Source: Candidatus Hermodarchaeota archaeon (GTDB lineage: Archaea; Asgardarchaeota; Hermodarchaeia; Hermodarchaeales; Hermodarchaeaceae). From it: a stretch of 24,019 nt of DNA. Where the stretch lies: positions 1 through 24,019 of the forward strand of contig JAEOSA010000005.1 in assembly GCA_016840595.1 (NCBI GenBank), read 5' to 3'. A model generated the notes under the pieces. It saw only the letters and a program-made list of their open reading frames with translations. It was not told the origin of the DNA and did not search any database. A program made the translations under genes and the position numbers. Below are positions 1 to 7,334 of the stretch, piece by piece (within the stretch, counting starts at the first letter, position 1; each line of letters opens with the position of its first letter).

Positions 1-1410
1 GGCAGCGGCATGATAGGCGATATTCCCGCTAGTATCGGCATAAATGAAATTGAGGTTGGGGCATTCAATTTGTTCAATGGCCGACAGAAAGCTAGAGTAG
101 TCGGCAGCGTGAGCAATGTCGAAGAGGGCTTCAAGGGCTAGCGATCCGTTGGCCCCTGTCCATTTGAGGGCAAAACGCCCGGTTGGTTGTTCGAAGAGCG
201 GTCCATGCACTGTTGAGTTCAAGGTAACTACGGTGGGGGTGAATATCCCTCCAGCCATTGACCAAATGGTTGTGTTTTCTTGGACAATTGTGTGCCAATC
301 GTTGTGATACCAATATTGGTTGGGTTGTCCCGGACGCCAGATGTAATAGTAGAAATCAGAAACATCGGAAACCATACCAGACCATCCCCAACTAATACTA
401 GGGTTATGTCCCTGATAGACAAAGGGAATCCCTGGGTATGTAATGCCTTGGACATTATGTCCCGGTCCAATCAAATGAACTTCATACCATTGAGCGGGTG
501 TTGTGAGTGTCATATGGGGGTCGTTACAAAGGATGGGTGCACCGGTTGCAGTATGAGACCCGTTAATGACCCAACTATTGCTCCCGCCATTAGGTGCAAT
601 GGGAATTGGATTAAGTGCCTGTATTCGCTGGTAGTTCTGGGCTAGCGCGTAAGCTGCTTCAAGTAAATTCTCTGTGAGTGGTTGAGGTTCGGAAGCCGGA
701 GGTACAATGGGAATGTCATTGTAGTGGGTTTCAGGGAAGAGATCGGTAAAGACTGCGGATGCTCCGTATTCATTGATGAGACTGGCCATGTTGAGGTCTT
801 GGAAGGTGTTACTTGCTGAGATTTGCCAAGTGAGGTAGCGTTCAATCGCTAAGGTATTGGTAACATTCCAGGGACCGGGGAAATAGTTCAGGACACGGAA
901 TTCCATAGGAATTTTCGTTCCGATGGTCTGCATGTACAGGTTAATGCCCTCAGCATAACTTTCGAGCAATTCGAGGATTTGAGGGTCGAGAATCATCAAT
1001 GAAGCATTCGCTGCTTGACCAAGACCTAGTTGCCGGTTCGTTAGGTCAAGTTCGATGTATTCGTCCCCAAACACCTCTGCGAGTTTTCCTTCAGCAATGC
1101 GACGATACAAATCGAGTTGAAATAGTCGGTCTTGAGCATGGGCATATCCACAGCCCAGATACAAGTCGTTGAGACTACTCGCGAAAATGTGGGGAACTCC
1201 CCAATTATCGCGGACGATGTGGATTTCACCATCGAGTCCAGGGAGTTCGTTTGTAGCATAAGGTGGTAAATTCGCCCAGTGGATATCTTGCCAAAGACCA
1301 CCGTTGGGTTGGAGCCAAGGAGCTATCGAAACCATCATGCCAAGGATGAGAGATGCGACAAGAATAATTGTGACATTTTTACAGCTGAAAACTTTACGTT
1401 GGGATGACAC
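1..1410 (-). CDS. Penicillin acylase family protein (S45 Ntn hydrolase), signal-anchored, 3' end cut by window edge
   Basis: The frame is open for 470 codons from a GTG at 1410 (preceded directly by an in-frame TGA) to the left edge. Residues 1-30 form a short basic start (SSQRK) and a hydrophobic stretch (VTIILVASLILGMMVSI), so the protein is probably exported or membrane-anchored. Residues 60-115 carry the family's A-chain signature: IHIVRDNWGVPHIFA, then GYAHAQDRLFQLDLYRR and GKLAEVFG. At 275-280 the sequence is GG|SNSW; Ser277 (codon 580-582) matches the N-terminal nucleophile exposed by autoproteolysis in this family. The visible end (NLNFIYADTSGNIAYHAA) fits the B chain. Known members run about 750-850 aa, so roughly 300 or more residues are probably missing. 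The family hydrolyses amide bonds of beta-lactams, acyl-homoserine lactones or N-acyl peptides; the substrate here cannot be told. It has its own TATA-like box and an AGGGGG ribosome site 7 nt before the GTG. Confidence 0.9.
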   Translation of the reverse strand, partial: MSSQRKVFSCKNVTIILVASLILGMMVSIAPWLQPNGGLWQDIHWANLPPYATNELPGLDGEIHIVRDNWGVPHIFASSLNDLYLGCGYAHAQDRLFQLDLYRRIAEGKLAEVFGDEYIELDLTNRQLGLGQAANASLMILDPQILELLESYAEGINLYMQTIGTKIPMEFRVLNYFPGPWNVTNTLAIERYLTWQISASNTFQDLNMASLINEYGASAVFTDLFPETHYNDIPIVPPASEPQPLTENLLEAAYALAQNYQRIQALNPIPIAPNGGSNSWVINGSHTATGAPILCNDPHMTLTTPAQWYEVHLIGPGHNVQGITYPGIPFVYQGHNPSISWGWSGMVSDVSDFYYYIWRPGQPNQYWYHNDWHTIVQENTTIWSMAGGIFTPTVVTLNSTVHGPLFEQPTGRFALKWTGANGSLALEALFDIAHAADYSSFLSAIEQIECPNLNFIYADTSGNIAYHAAA

Positions 1411-1519
1411 TCAGAAACCCCCTGGAGACCAGGAATATTGGGATTTGATTTGAAAGGGTGCGGCGAACATCCGTGTTTCAGTTCTTATAAATTGCTTGGT
1501 TCCTGAAAAGACGAAAACA
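1411..1519 (-). promoter_or_regulatory. Promoter and leader of the penicillin acylase gene
   Basis: On the minus strand a good archaeal TATA-like box (TTTATAAG) lies at 1484-1491. A start about 25 nt downstream would give a leader of roughly 50 nt. AGGGGG at 1418-1423 is 7 nt from the GTG start and supports that start. The T-rich stretch just after the DUF35 stop (1503-1519, minus strand) may end the mevalonate operon. Assigned by eye only. Confidence 0.55.
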
Positions 1520-2131
1520 TTACTTGTCTTTCGCTTTCTTCTTCTTCGCTTCTTTAGTTTCCTTTTCTTCTTTCTTCCTTCGGCGTAAACGGATTTTTCT
1601 TACTCGTGCCCCAGCCGCTTCTATGGTTTTACGCACGGAACGTCGTTCTCGTTCTTTCACTGGGACCTCGAGGTGGGCAACACCCTCTTCGCCTTCCACT
1701 GAGGCGATGACGTGCCCAGTTGCATATTCAGGTAATGGTCGGAATTTGTACGCGTATCGGAGAACTCCCGTTCGTCCAGCGTCTCCAATTCGCCGAAAAA
1801 CGACTTGAACGCTCATTCCAATTTTGAGTGCATCGTTGTTTACGTCTACAATCTGTGAAAGAACGAGGGGGCCTTCATCTAAGCGAATCAAGGCGAGTAC
1901 ATAGGGGGCTAAATCCTTGAAACCGGATGGTGGATCGTGGATAACGGTGTAAGAGTAAATCTTTCCTAATCCTGAGAGCTGAAAATCGATGAAATCAGTT
2001 TTTCGCCGACACTTTGGACATAGGGGAATTGGGGGGAAATATTTCGTCCCGCAGGTGCGGCAGTGTCGACCTTGAAGATTGTATACGGCTTTAATGCGCC
2101 GCCATAACATGGGAACACTTTGATCAGACAT
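1520..2131 (-). CDS. DUF35 OB-fold / zinc-ribbon protein of the thiolase-HMG-CoA synthase complex
   Basis: 203 aa. Residues 24-41 form a rubredoxin-like zinc ribbon, with CxxC at 24-27 and CxxC at 38-41. An OB-fold domain follows at about 50-130 (GLGKIYSYTVIH, APYVLALIRLDEGP). In archaea a DUF35 protein bridges acetoacetyl-CoA thiolase and HMG-CoA synthase in one complex that shares a CoA tunnel, making the unfavourable thiolase step feasible. Position as the third gene of that operon supports this role; it is known for the family and inferred here. Unusual: a C-terminal extension of about 60-70 residues beyond the usual roughly 130-140 aa ends in a Lys/Arg/Glu-rich tail (about 158-203). The ATG at 2131 has AGGTGA 6 nt upstream; the gap to the thiolase stop is 19 nt. 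Confidence 0.9.
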   Translation of the reverse strand: MSDQSVPMLWRRIKAVYNLQGRHCRTCGTKYFPPIPLCPKCRRKTDFIDFQLSGLGKIYSYTVIHDPPSGFKDLAPYVLALIRLDEGPLVLSQIVDVNNDALKIGMSVQVVFRRIGDAGRTGVLRYAYKFRPLPEYATGHVIASVEGEEGVAHLEVPVKERERRSVRKTIEAAGARVRKIRLRRRKKEEKETKEAKKKKAKDK

Positions 2132-2150
2132 ACAATTTCACCTTCTGCTC

Positions 2151-3332
2151 TTACTCCCGATTCAATATGTGGACCACAGCAGTAGAGCCTGTACCGCCCA
2201 AGTTGAGTGTGAGTCCACGTTTAACAGCTTTAACCTGACGTTTTCCAGCTCTCCCTCGGAGCTGTTCAACAATTTCTGCAACTTGCGCAATACCGGTTGC
2301 TCCAACTGGATGGCCTTTAGCTTTGAGTCCACCACTCACATTCACCGGAATCGTGCCCTTCTTATCAAAATAGCCATCTTCGAGGGCAGAACCGCCTTTT
2401 CCTTTTTCGACAAAACCCAAGTCTTCCACGGAGATGATTTCACTAATGCTGAACGAGTCGTGGATTTCAGCAATGTCCACATCAGCAGGCTTCATTTTGA
2501 GCTTATTAAAGGCTTGTTTTGCAGCACTGGTCACAGCCCGGAATTGGGTGATGTGTGGACGGTCATGAAGGGCAAGGGTATCGGAGGCTTGCGTGGACGC
2601 TTCGATCCAAATTGGGTCTCCTTCAAACTGGTCTACGAGGTCACCCCGGCAAAGGAGGATTGCTGCTGCGCCATCGGAAATTGGGGCACAATTTAGCATC
2701 CGTAACGGATCGGCGACCATGGCACTTCGAAGAACCTGTTCTGTTGAAATCTTGAACCGGAACTGTGCATAGGGATTATCCACTGCATTAGCATGGGCCT
2801 TCACAGCGGGATAGGCTAATTGCTCGAAGGTGGTTCCATAGCGATGCATATGTCGACGGGCTAGCAAAGCAAAGAGGGCTGGGAAGGTTGCTCCAATCTG
2901 TCCCTCCCACTCTCGGTCAGCTGCGCTCATCAAGGTATCGGCAATAGCTGGTTCTGAGATGTCGCTCATCTTTTCACAGCCTACTGCCATTACTAACTTG
3001 TGTTCTTTGGATTTGACAGCCATATACGCATGACGCACGGAAACGCCACCACTAGCACAGGCAGCTTCTACTTCCGTGGAGGCAATAGGGAGCAAGCCGC
3101 CAGAATCAGCTGCCATCGCGGCTTGGTGTTCTTGTTTGATGAATGAACTGGTTGAAGTGTTGCTAACGTATAATCCGTCAATGTCTTTCCCAGCCACCCC
3201 TGCGTCAGCAATGCAGGCAGTGGCTGCAGTTAATGTTATACGGCGAATGCTTCGATCCCACTGTTCACCAAATGCTGTTTGACCAATCCCAATGATTGCA
3301 ACTCGATCCTTCGCTGGAATTTCTTCAGTCAC
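2151..3332 (-). CDS. Acetyl-CoA acetyltransferase (archaeal acetoacetyl-CoA thiolase, SCP2-thiolase-like)
   Basis: 393 aa. It condenses two acetyl-CoA to acetoacetyl-CoA, the first step of the mevalonate route. Visible thiolase residues are nucleophilic Cys92 in EAACASGG, His291 in EIHDSFS, and His341 in AKGHPVGATG. The C-terminal motif GGTGSTAVV lacks the second catalytic Cys of classical biosynthetic thiolases, as in the archaeal and SCPx-like branch. The start is GTG at 3332, 6 nt after the HMG-CoA synthase stop; its GGAG ribosome site (3342-3345) lies inside the last codons of that gene, so the two are probably translationally coupled. Genes of this branch are often misnamed lipid-transfer proteins; operon context argues for acetoacetyl-CoA synthesis. 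Confidence 0.93.
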   Translation of the reverse strand: MTEEIPAKDRVAIIGIGQTAFGEQWDRSIRRITLTAATACIADAGVAGKDIDGLYVSNTSTSSFIKQEHQAAMAADSGGLLPIASTEVEAACASGGVSVRHAYMAVKSKEHKLVMAVGCEKMSDISEPAIADTLMSAADREWEGQIGATFPALFALLARRHMHRYGTTFEQLAYPAVKAHANAVDNPYAQFRFKISTEQVLRSAMVADPLRMLNCAPISDGAAAILLCRGDLVDQFEGDPIWIEASTQASDTLALHDRPHITQFRAVTSAAKQAFNKLKMKPADVDIAEIHDSFSISEIISVEDLGFVEKGKGGSALEDGYFDKKGTIPVNVSGGLKAKGHPVGATGIAQVAEIVEQLRGRAGKRQVKAVKRGLTLNLGGTGSTAVVHILNRE

Positions 3333-3338
3333 GTTTTT

Positions 3339-4388
3339 TCACTCCACTTTAATAGTTCGTCGATGCTTCGCGTATTGAGCATAATCGATGTAGACTTTAT
3401 CATCAATGTAATTTTGCACCATGGGCATCCGTTTCCGTTTCTCAGTGACCGGCTTTAAGACTTCTATGTGAAAGGCATCACTTCCCGCACCGGACCCATA
3501 CGATACCATCAAAATTTTCTGTCCAGGTTTTGCTACATCGAGGGTGGCGGCTAAGCCTAACGGTGAGCTTCCAGCATAGGTGTTACCTACATAATCAACA
3601 ACTAACCCTGGTCCGATTTGATCATCTTTGAAGCCGAGGCTACCTGCGGCACGACGAGGGAATTTACCATTGGGTGAGTGGAAAACACCCCAGTCATAAT
3701 CACTTGCCTTTGTATCCATTTTGGCAAACAAGCCCATAGCTGCTTGTTGCACGTGACGGAAATAGGCAGGTTTCCCAGTGAACCGTGACCCATGTTCCGG
3801 AAAATCCGTACCCTCACGTCGCCAGAAATCTGGCGTGTCACTAGTATACGAATAGGTGCCATCAAATGTGGCAAGCATGTTATCATCACTGCCAATGAGG
3901 AATGCGGCCCCACCTGCGGCTGCAGCATATTCCAAGGCATCACCAGGTTTGGATTGGGCAGTATCCGAACCAATAGCGAGGCCAACATCCACTTCCTTAG
4001 ATTTCACCAAACCAATACACACCTGAATCGCGGCTGTACCTGCTTTACAGGCAAACGAAAAATCTGCGCATTGGAGGTTATTGGGAGCATTAATCGCCTC
4101 GGCAACAACCGTCCCAGTCGGCTTCGTGGCATACACATGAGATTCGGATCCTACATAAATTGCACCAATGCGCGTTGGGTCGATTTGGGCGCACTTTAGG
4201 GCATTACGTGCCGCTTCAACAGAAATCGTAGTGGTATCCTCATCAAGTCCCGGGACACTCTTTTCAATCAGACCCAAACCTTTCCCAATGGCAATTCCAT
4301 CCTTGCCCCAGACTCGGGCGATTTCTTCGACTTTGATCCGATACTTGGGAATGTATCCGCCATAACCTAATATACCAACTTTGGGCAT
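3339..4388 (-). CDS. Hydroxymethylglutaryl-CoA synthase (archaeal type)
   Basis: 349 aa from the ATG at 4388. It condenses acetoacetyl-CoA with acetyl-CoA to HMG-CoA. Catalytic residues by family alignment are Glu82 (GSESHVY), Cys114 ([10 protein letters not shown]) and His237 ([14 protein letters not shown]). The C-terminal [13 protein letters not shown] and [11 protein letters not shown] segments are typical of the archaeal family. Start choice: the family begins at [14 protein letters not shown], and AGGAGG lies 11 nt upstream (4400-4405). An in-frame ATG at 4493 would add 35 mostly polar residues not expected in the family; its upstream signal (AAGGG) is weak. First gene of the operon with thiolase and DUF35 protein. 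The promoter is probably between 4389 and 4597. Confidence 0.95.
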   Translation of the reverse strand: MPKVGILGYGGYIPKYRIKVEEIARVWGKDGIAIGKGLGLIEKSVPGLDEDTTTISVEAARNALKCAQIDPTRIGAIYVGSESHVYATKPTGTVVAEAINAPNNLQCADFSFACKAGTAAIQVCIGLVKSKEVDVGLAIGSDTAQSKPGDALEYAAAAGGAAFLIGSDDNMLATFDGTYSYTSDTPDFWRREGTDFPEHGSRFTGKPAYFRHVQQAAMGLFAKMDTKASDYDWGVFHSPNGKFPRRAAGSLGFKDDQIGPGLVVDYVGNTYAGSSPLGLAATLDVAKPGQKILMVSYGSGAGSDAFHIEVLKPVTEKRKRMPMVQNYIDDKVYIDYAQYAKHRRTIKVE

Positions 4389-4597
4389 GCCTTGTTGTGC
4401 CTCCTGGTGTTCAAGGGTCGGAAGTTCTCGACTCCCGCTTCGTTGAAGCTTTTCAATGTTTTGCTTCTCAAGATTTGGAGTTCGATGATTCATTAAGACC
4501 CTTGCTTTGATAAGTTCTCGAACGAACCTCCTATGGAGCCTCTGATACCGGTTTTCTAACGGTTGATATTAATCCAAAACAGATACAATGGTTGAAA
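4389..4597 (-). promoter_or_regulatory. Upstream region of the mevalonate operon
   Basis: Gap between the flavodiiron stop and the preferred HMG-CoA synthase start. A weak TATA-like element (GATTAATATC, minus strand) lies at 4565-4574, which would place transcription start near 4540 and leave a leader of about 150 nt. The leader contains an in-frame ATG at 4493, a second AGGAGG farther upstream (about 4528-4533), and TCGAGAACTT twice. No clear terminator for the flavodiiron gene was seen, so readthrough into this operon is possible. Confidence 0.3.
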
Positions 4598-5788
4598 TCA
4601 TGAAAAGGCTGCTTTTACTTTTCGACCGATTTCTTGTCCATACTCAAAGCAGCGCTTTAAATCTTCCTCGGTGGGACGAAACTGGACATCCAAGGGTTCT
4701 AGGACTTCACTAAATTTAAAGTCCTTCAATTGCTGCGTCAGAACCTTGGTGGCACCACCACCCCACCCATAAGATCCAAAAGCTGCGCCAATTTTGTTGG
4801 TAGGTCGAAGATGCTTCAGGTACGGCATAAACGCAGCTGTAGGATAATAGGGGTCGATGTTATAGGTCATGGCCCCCACGACCACAGCTTTCGCCTCCAT
4901 CGCCGCACCTTGGGCTCGGCTCAGATATTCTTCTTCAAGATTGTAAATATCCGCTGGCACGCCCACACTCGCAATTCCCTCACGAATTGCATAGGCCATC
5001 TGTTTCGTACTCTTCCAAATCGTCGAATATACCACAACCGCCTGTTCCTTTTCAGGGCTACTAGACCAACGTTGATAAATTTCAATAATCTGTTCGAGGT
5101 TTTTTCGCCAAATCGGACCATGGGATGGACAAATAATCTTCAAGGGAACCCCCTCAATTTTCTGGAAGGCTTTGAGCACCGCAGCTGCATTCCAGCGGAC
5201 AATGTAACTGTAGTACGCTCGAAGGGGTTCATACCAGTCATCAATTTGATCCGCATACCTATAGGGTGAAGCAATCTGCATACCGAAGGCATCATTACTG
5301 AACACGAGTTGCTCTTCTGGCATGTAGCTAATCATGGTTTCTGGCCAATGTACCATGGGAATCTGCACAAAGGTCAAGGACCGCTTGCCAAGACTCAGAG
5401 AACTCCCGTCCTCCATAATCTCAATGGGAAACTTGACACCCGGATAGCTCTTCTTCAGAAATTCTGCACCCCGCTTCGAGGTGATAATTTTCGCCTTCGG
5501 AGCCACTTTCAGCATATCCGCATATGATGTCGAGTGATCAGGTTCCACATGCTGACAAATCAAGTAATCAATTTTTGCTGGATCAATAATCGTACTAATC
5601 CTATCGATAAGCTCCTTGGAGAAGTTTGGAGCCACCGTATCAATTAACGTAATTTTTTCATCAATAATCAAGTAGGCATTGTAGGTGCCACCTCTCGGGG
5701 TCCAGAGCCCGTGAAAGTCACGTAGCGTCCAATCAATGGCACCAACCCAATACACGCCTTTGACAATTTCTACCTTTTCTGAGGTCAT
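4598..5788 (-). CDS. fprA: A-type flavodiiron protein (flavoprotein oxygen/NO reductase)
   Basis: 396 aa, the usual length for the two-domain A class. The N-terminal metallo-beta-lactamase-like domain (1-245) has a full diiron ligand set: His80, Glu82, Asp84 in HVEPDH, His147 in VHWPE, Asp166 in SNDAFG, His223 in PSHGP. The C-terminal flavodoxin domain (about 248-396) has an FMN phosphate loop (YSTIWKSTKQMA) and the GSYGWGGGATK loop. Cytoplasmic enzyme that reduces O2 to water, or NO to N2O, with electrons from rubredoxin or F420H2; which partner applies is not visible. The ATG at 5788 is chosen over one 7 codons upstream because GGAGGG (5795-5800) sits 6 nt before it. Divergent from the ACD alpha gene. 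Confidence 0.96.
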   Translation of the reverse strand: MTSEKVEIVKGVYWVGAIDWTLRDFHGLWTPRGGTYNAYLIIDEKITLIDTVAPNFSKELIDRISTIIDPAKIDYLICQHVEPDHSTSYADMLKVAPKAKIITSKRGAEFLKKSYPGVKFPIEIMEDGSSLSLGKRSLTFVQIPMVHWPETMISYMPEEQLVFSNDAFGMQIASPYRYADQIDDWYEPLRAYYSYIVRWNAAAVLKAFQKIEGVPLKIICPSHGPIWRKNLEQIIEIYQRWSSSPEKEQAVVVYSTIWKSTKQMAYAIREGIASVGVPADIYNLEEEYLSRAQGAAMEAKAVVVGAMTYNIDPYYPTAAFMPYLKHLRPTNKIGAAFGSYGWGGGATKVLTQQLKDFKFSEVLEPLDVQFRPTEEDLKRCFEYGQEIGRKVKAAFS

Positions 5789-5918
5789 AGAATACCCTCC
5801 ATGAAACATGAGTATTGGTGCAGCTACTCGGATTAGGTTCTATAATTGTTTTTCATCTACAGGCAGAAGGCTTATCCGACCATTCCGCCTCATCACAGAT
5901 ACCTTTGGAGACTTCGCC
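5789..5918. promoter_or_regulatory. Divergent promoter region between flavodiiron and ACD alpha genes
   Basis: A single A/T-rich element, TATAATT at 5841-5847, reads TATAATT on plus and AATTATA on minus. It is the only convincing TATA candidate for either gene. Initiation about 25-27 nt away on each side would fall near 5870 for the plus gene and near 5817 for the minus gene, giving leaders of roughly 50 and 30 nt. Ribosome sites are GGAG at 5907-5910 (8 nt before the ATG at 5919) and GGAGGG at 5795-5800 on minus. By eye only. Confidence 0.4.
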
Positions 5919-7331
5919 ATGGAACGCCTTCTCAACCCCCGGTCCATCGCCATCGTCGGCGCCTCCACCAACATCACCAAAATGGGCTCCCTCATCACCT
6001 TCAACGTCCAAACCGGTGGCTATCAAGGCGAAGTCTATCCCATCAACCCTAAAGCCCAGAAAATCCACGGCTACAAAGCCTATCCTAGCGTTTTAGACTG
6101 CCCTACACCCGACCTTGCTGCAATTATTGTCCCGAAGCCCGCAGTTCCCGAAGTCATGGACCAGTGTGCCCAAGCTGATATCCGCAACATCATCCTTGTC
6201 ACCGGTGGCTACCGGGAAATGGGACCTGATGGTAAAGCAGCTGAGGATGAAGTCAAAGCTATCGCCCAGAAACACCATTTCAATATGGTCGGACCCAACT
6301 GCGTTGGCATGAGCCGTCCCTCTCTCCACCTCAACCTCACCACCATGCCTTATGCGCCGCCGGCAGGGCCTGTCGCTTTCGTCTCTCAAAGCGGTGCATT
6401 CATGGCCCAAAACTTCATCGCCCTCCAACGCTGGGGACTCGGCGTCAGCACCACCATCAGCACCGGCAACGAAGCCATCCTCACCTGCACCGACTACATC
6501 AACCTCCTCAGCACAGATCCTGAAACTCGCGTCATTATCCTCTATATCGAGGGATTCCGCGACGGACCCCAATTCCTCAAAGCCGCACAACAAATAACGC
6601 CCAAAAAACCGATTTTATTGATGAAAGTCGGACGAACCACTGCCGGGCAACGTGCCGCCGCCTCCCATACTGGAGCCATGGCTGGCGACAACACGGTCTT
6701 TCAAGGAGCCATGCGACAAGCCGGCGTCACCCTTGGAAAAAGTCTTGAAGATCTTTTCGACTGGTCAATGGCTTTAGCCCATCAACCCCTTCCCAAAGGT
6801 CCACGAGTCGCCATCCTCACCAATTCCGGTGGTCCAGGCGTGTCCTTCACCGATGTCTGTGCAGAAGAAGGCTTAAAAATTCCCAAACTCTCCCCCCAGG
6901 TTCAGGAACAACTCCGTGCATTCCTCCCCCCAACAGCCATCACCGATAATCCCGTAGACAGTACGTTCACTGTCAATATGCGGTTATTTGCTCAATGTGC
7001 CGATGTGCTCCTCGCCCAGCCCGATATTGATGCATTACTCATTCATGGGTTCTTTGGACCCGACCTGATGGAACAATTCCGACAAAGCCCCGACATCCCC
7101 CAAGACGTCGTCAAAGCTATGCAAGACGAATTCGGTGGCGCTGCCAATCGACTCATCAATGTCCTACAGCAGTATCGAAAGCCCGTGCTCATGTCGTCAA
7201 CACAAGACCGAAGCGACTCAGGAATCCGGGCACTCCAAGATGCCGGCATCCCAGTCTACCCGATGCCCGAACGTGCAGCCCGTACCCTAGGCGTCATGAC
7301 CCGATACGCTGAACGCCGACAAGATTCATGA
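5919..7331 (+). CDS. ADP-forming acyl/acetyl-CoA synthetase, alpha subunit (CoA-binding and CoA-ligase domains)
   Basis: 470 aa from the ATG at 5919, preceded by GGAG; the frame is open to 5808, but the extra 37 residues precede the conserved family start (LLNPRSIAIVGAS). Domains: Rossmann CoA-binding domain (about 5-130; GAS, VYPINPK, GPNCVG), then two succinyl-CoA-ligase-like flavodoxin folds (about 150-290 and 295-460). His250 in AASHTGAMAG matches the phosphohistidine that carries phosphate; TNSGGPGV at 301-308 is the usual following motif. The enzyme makes ATP from ADP, phosphate and acyl-CoA in peptide- or sugar-fermenting archaea. The ATP-grasp beta subunit is neither fused nor adjacent here, so it must be encoded elsewhere if the enzyme works. 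Codons, especially in the first half, end strongly in C. Confidence 0.92.
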   Translation: MERLLNPRSIAIVGASTNITKMGSLITFNVQTGGYQGEVYPINPKAQKIHGYKAYPSVLDCPTPDLAAIIVPKPAVPEVMDQCAQADIRNIILVTGGYREMGPDGKAAEDEVKAIAQKHHFNMVGPNCVGMSRPSLHLNLTTMPYAPPAGPVAFVSQSGAFMAQNFIALQRWGLGVSTTISTGNEAILTCTDYINLLSTDPETRVIILYIEGFRDGPQFLKAAQQITPKKPILLMKVGRTTAGQRAAASHTGAMAGDNTVFQGAMRQAGVTLGKSLEDLFDWSMALAHQPLPKGPRVAILTNSGGPGVSFTDVCAEEGLKIPKLSPQVQEQLRAFLPPTAITDNPVDSTFTVNMRLFAQCADVLLAQPDIDALLIHGFFGPDLMEQFRQSPDIPQDVVKAMQDEFGGAANRLINVLQQYRKPVLMSSTQDRSDSGIRALQDAGIPVYPMPERAARTLGVMTRYAERRQDS

Positions 7332-7334
7332 AGT

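Noticed and set aside
280..645. 121-aa plus-strand open frame
   Set aside because: Shadow of the penicillin acylase gene, whose minus-strand frame carries all the family motifs; the plus frame has no recognisable content.
642..1301. Short minus-strand ATG frames at 642-845 and 1041-1301
   Set aside because: Out of frame with the GTG-initiated acylase frame that reads through both without stops.
5808..5918. 37-codon extension of the ACD alpha frame and 7-codon extension of the flavodiiron frame
   Set aside because: Both run into the divergent promoter; the family starts and ribosome sites point to 5919 and 5788.
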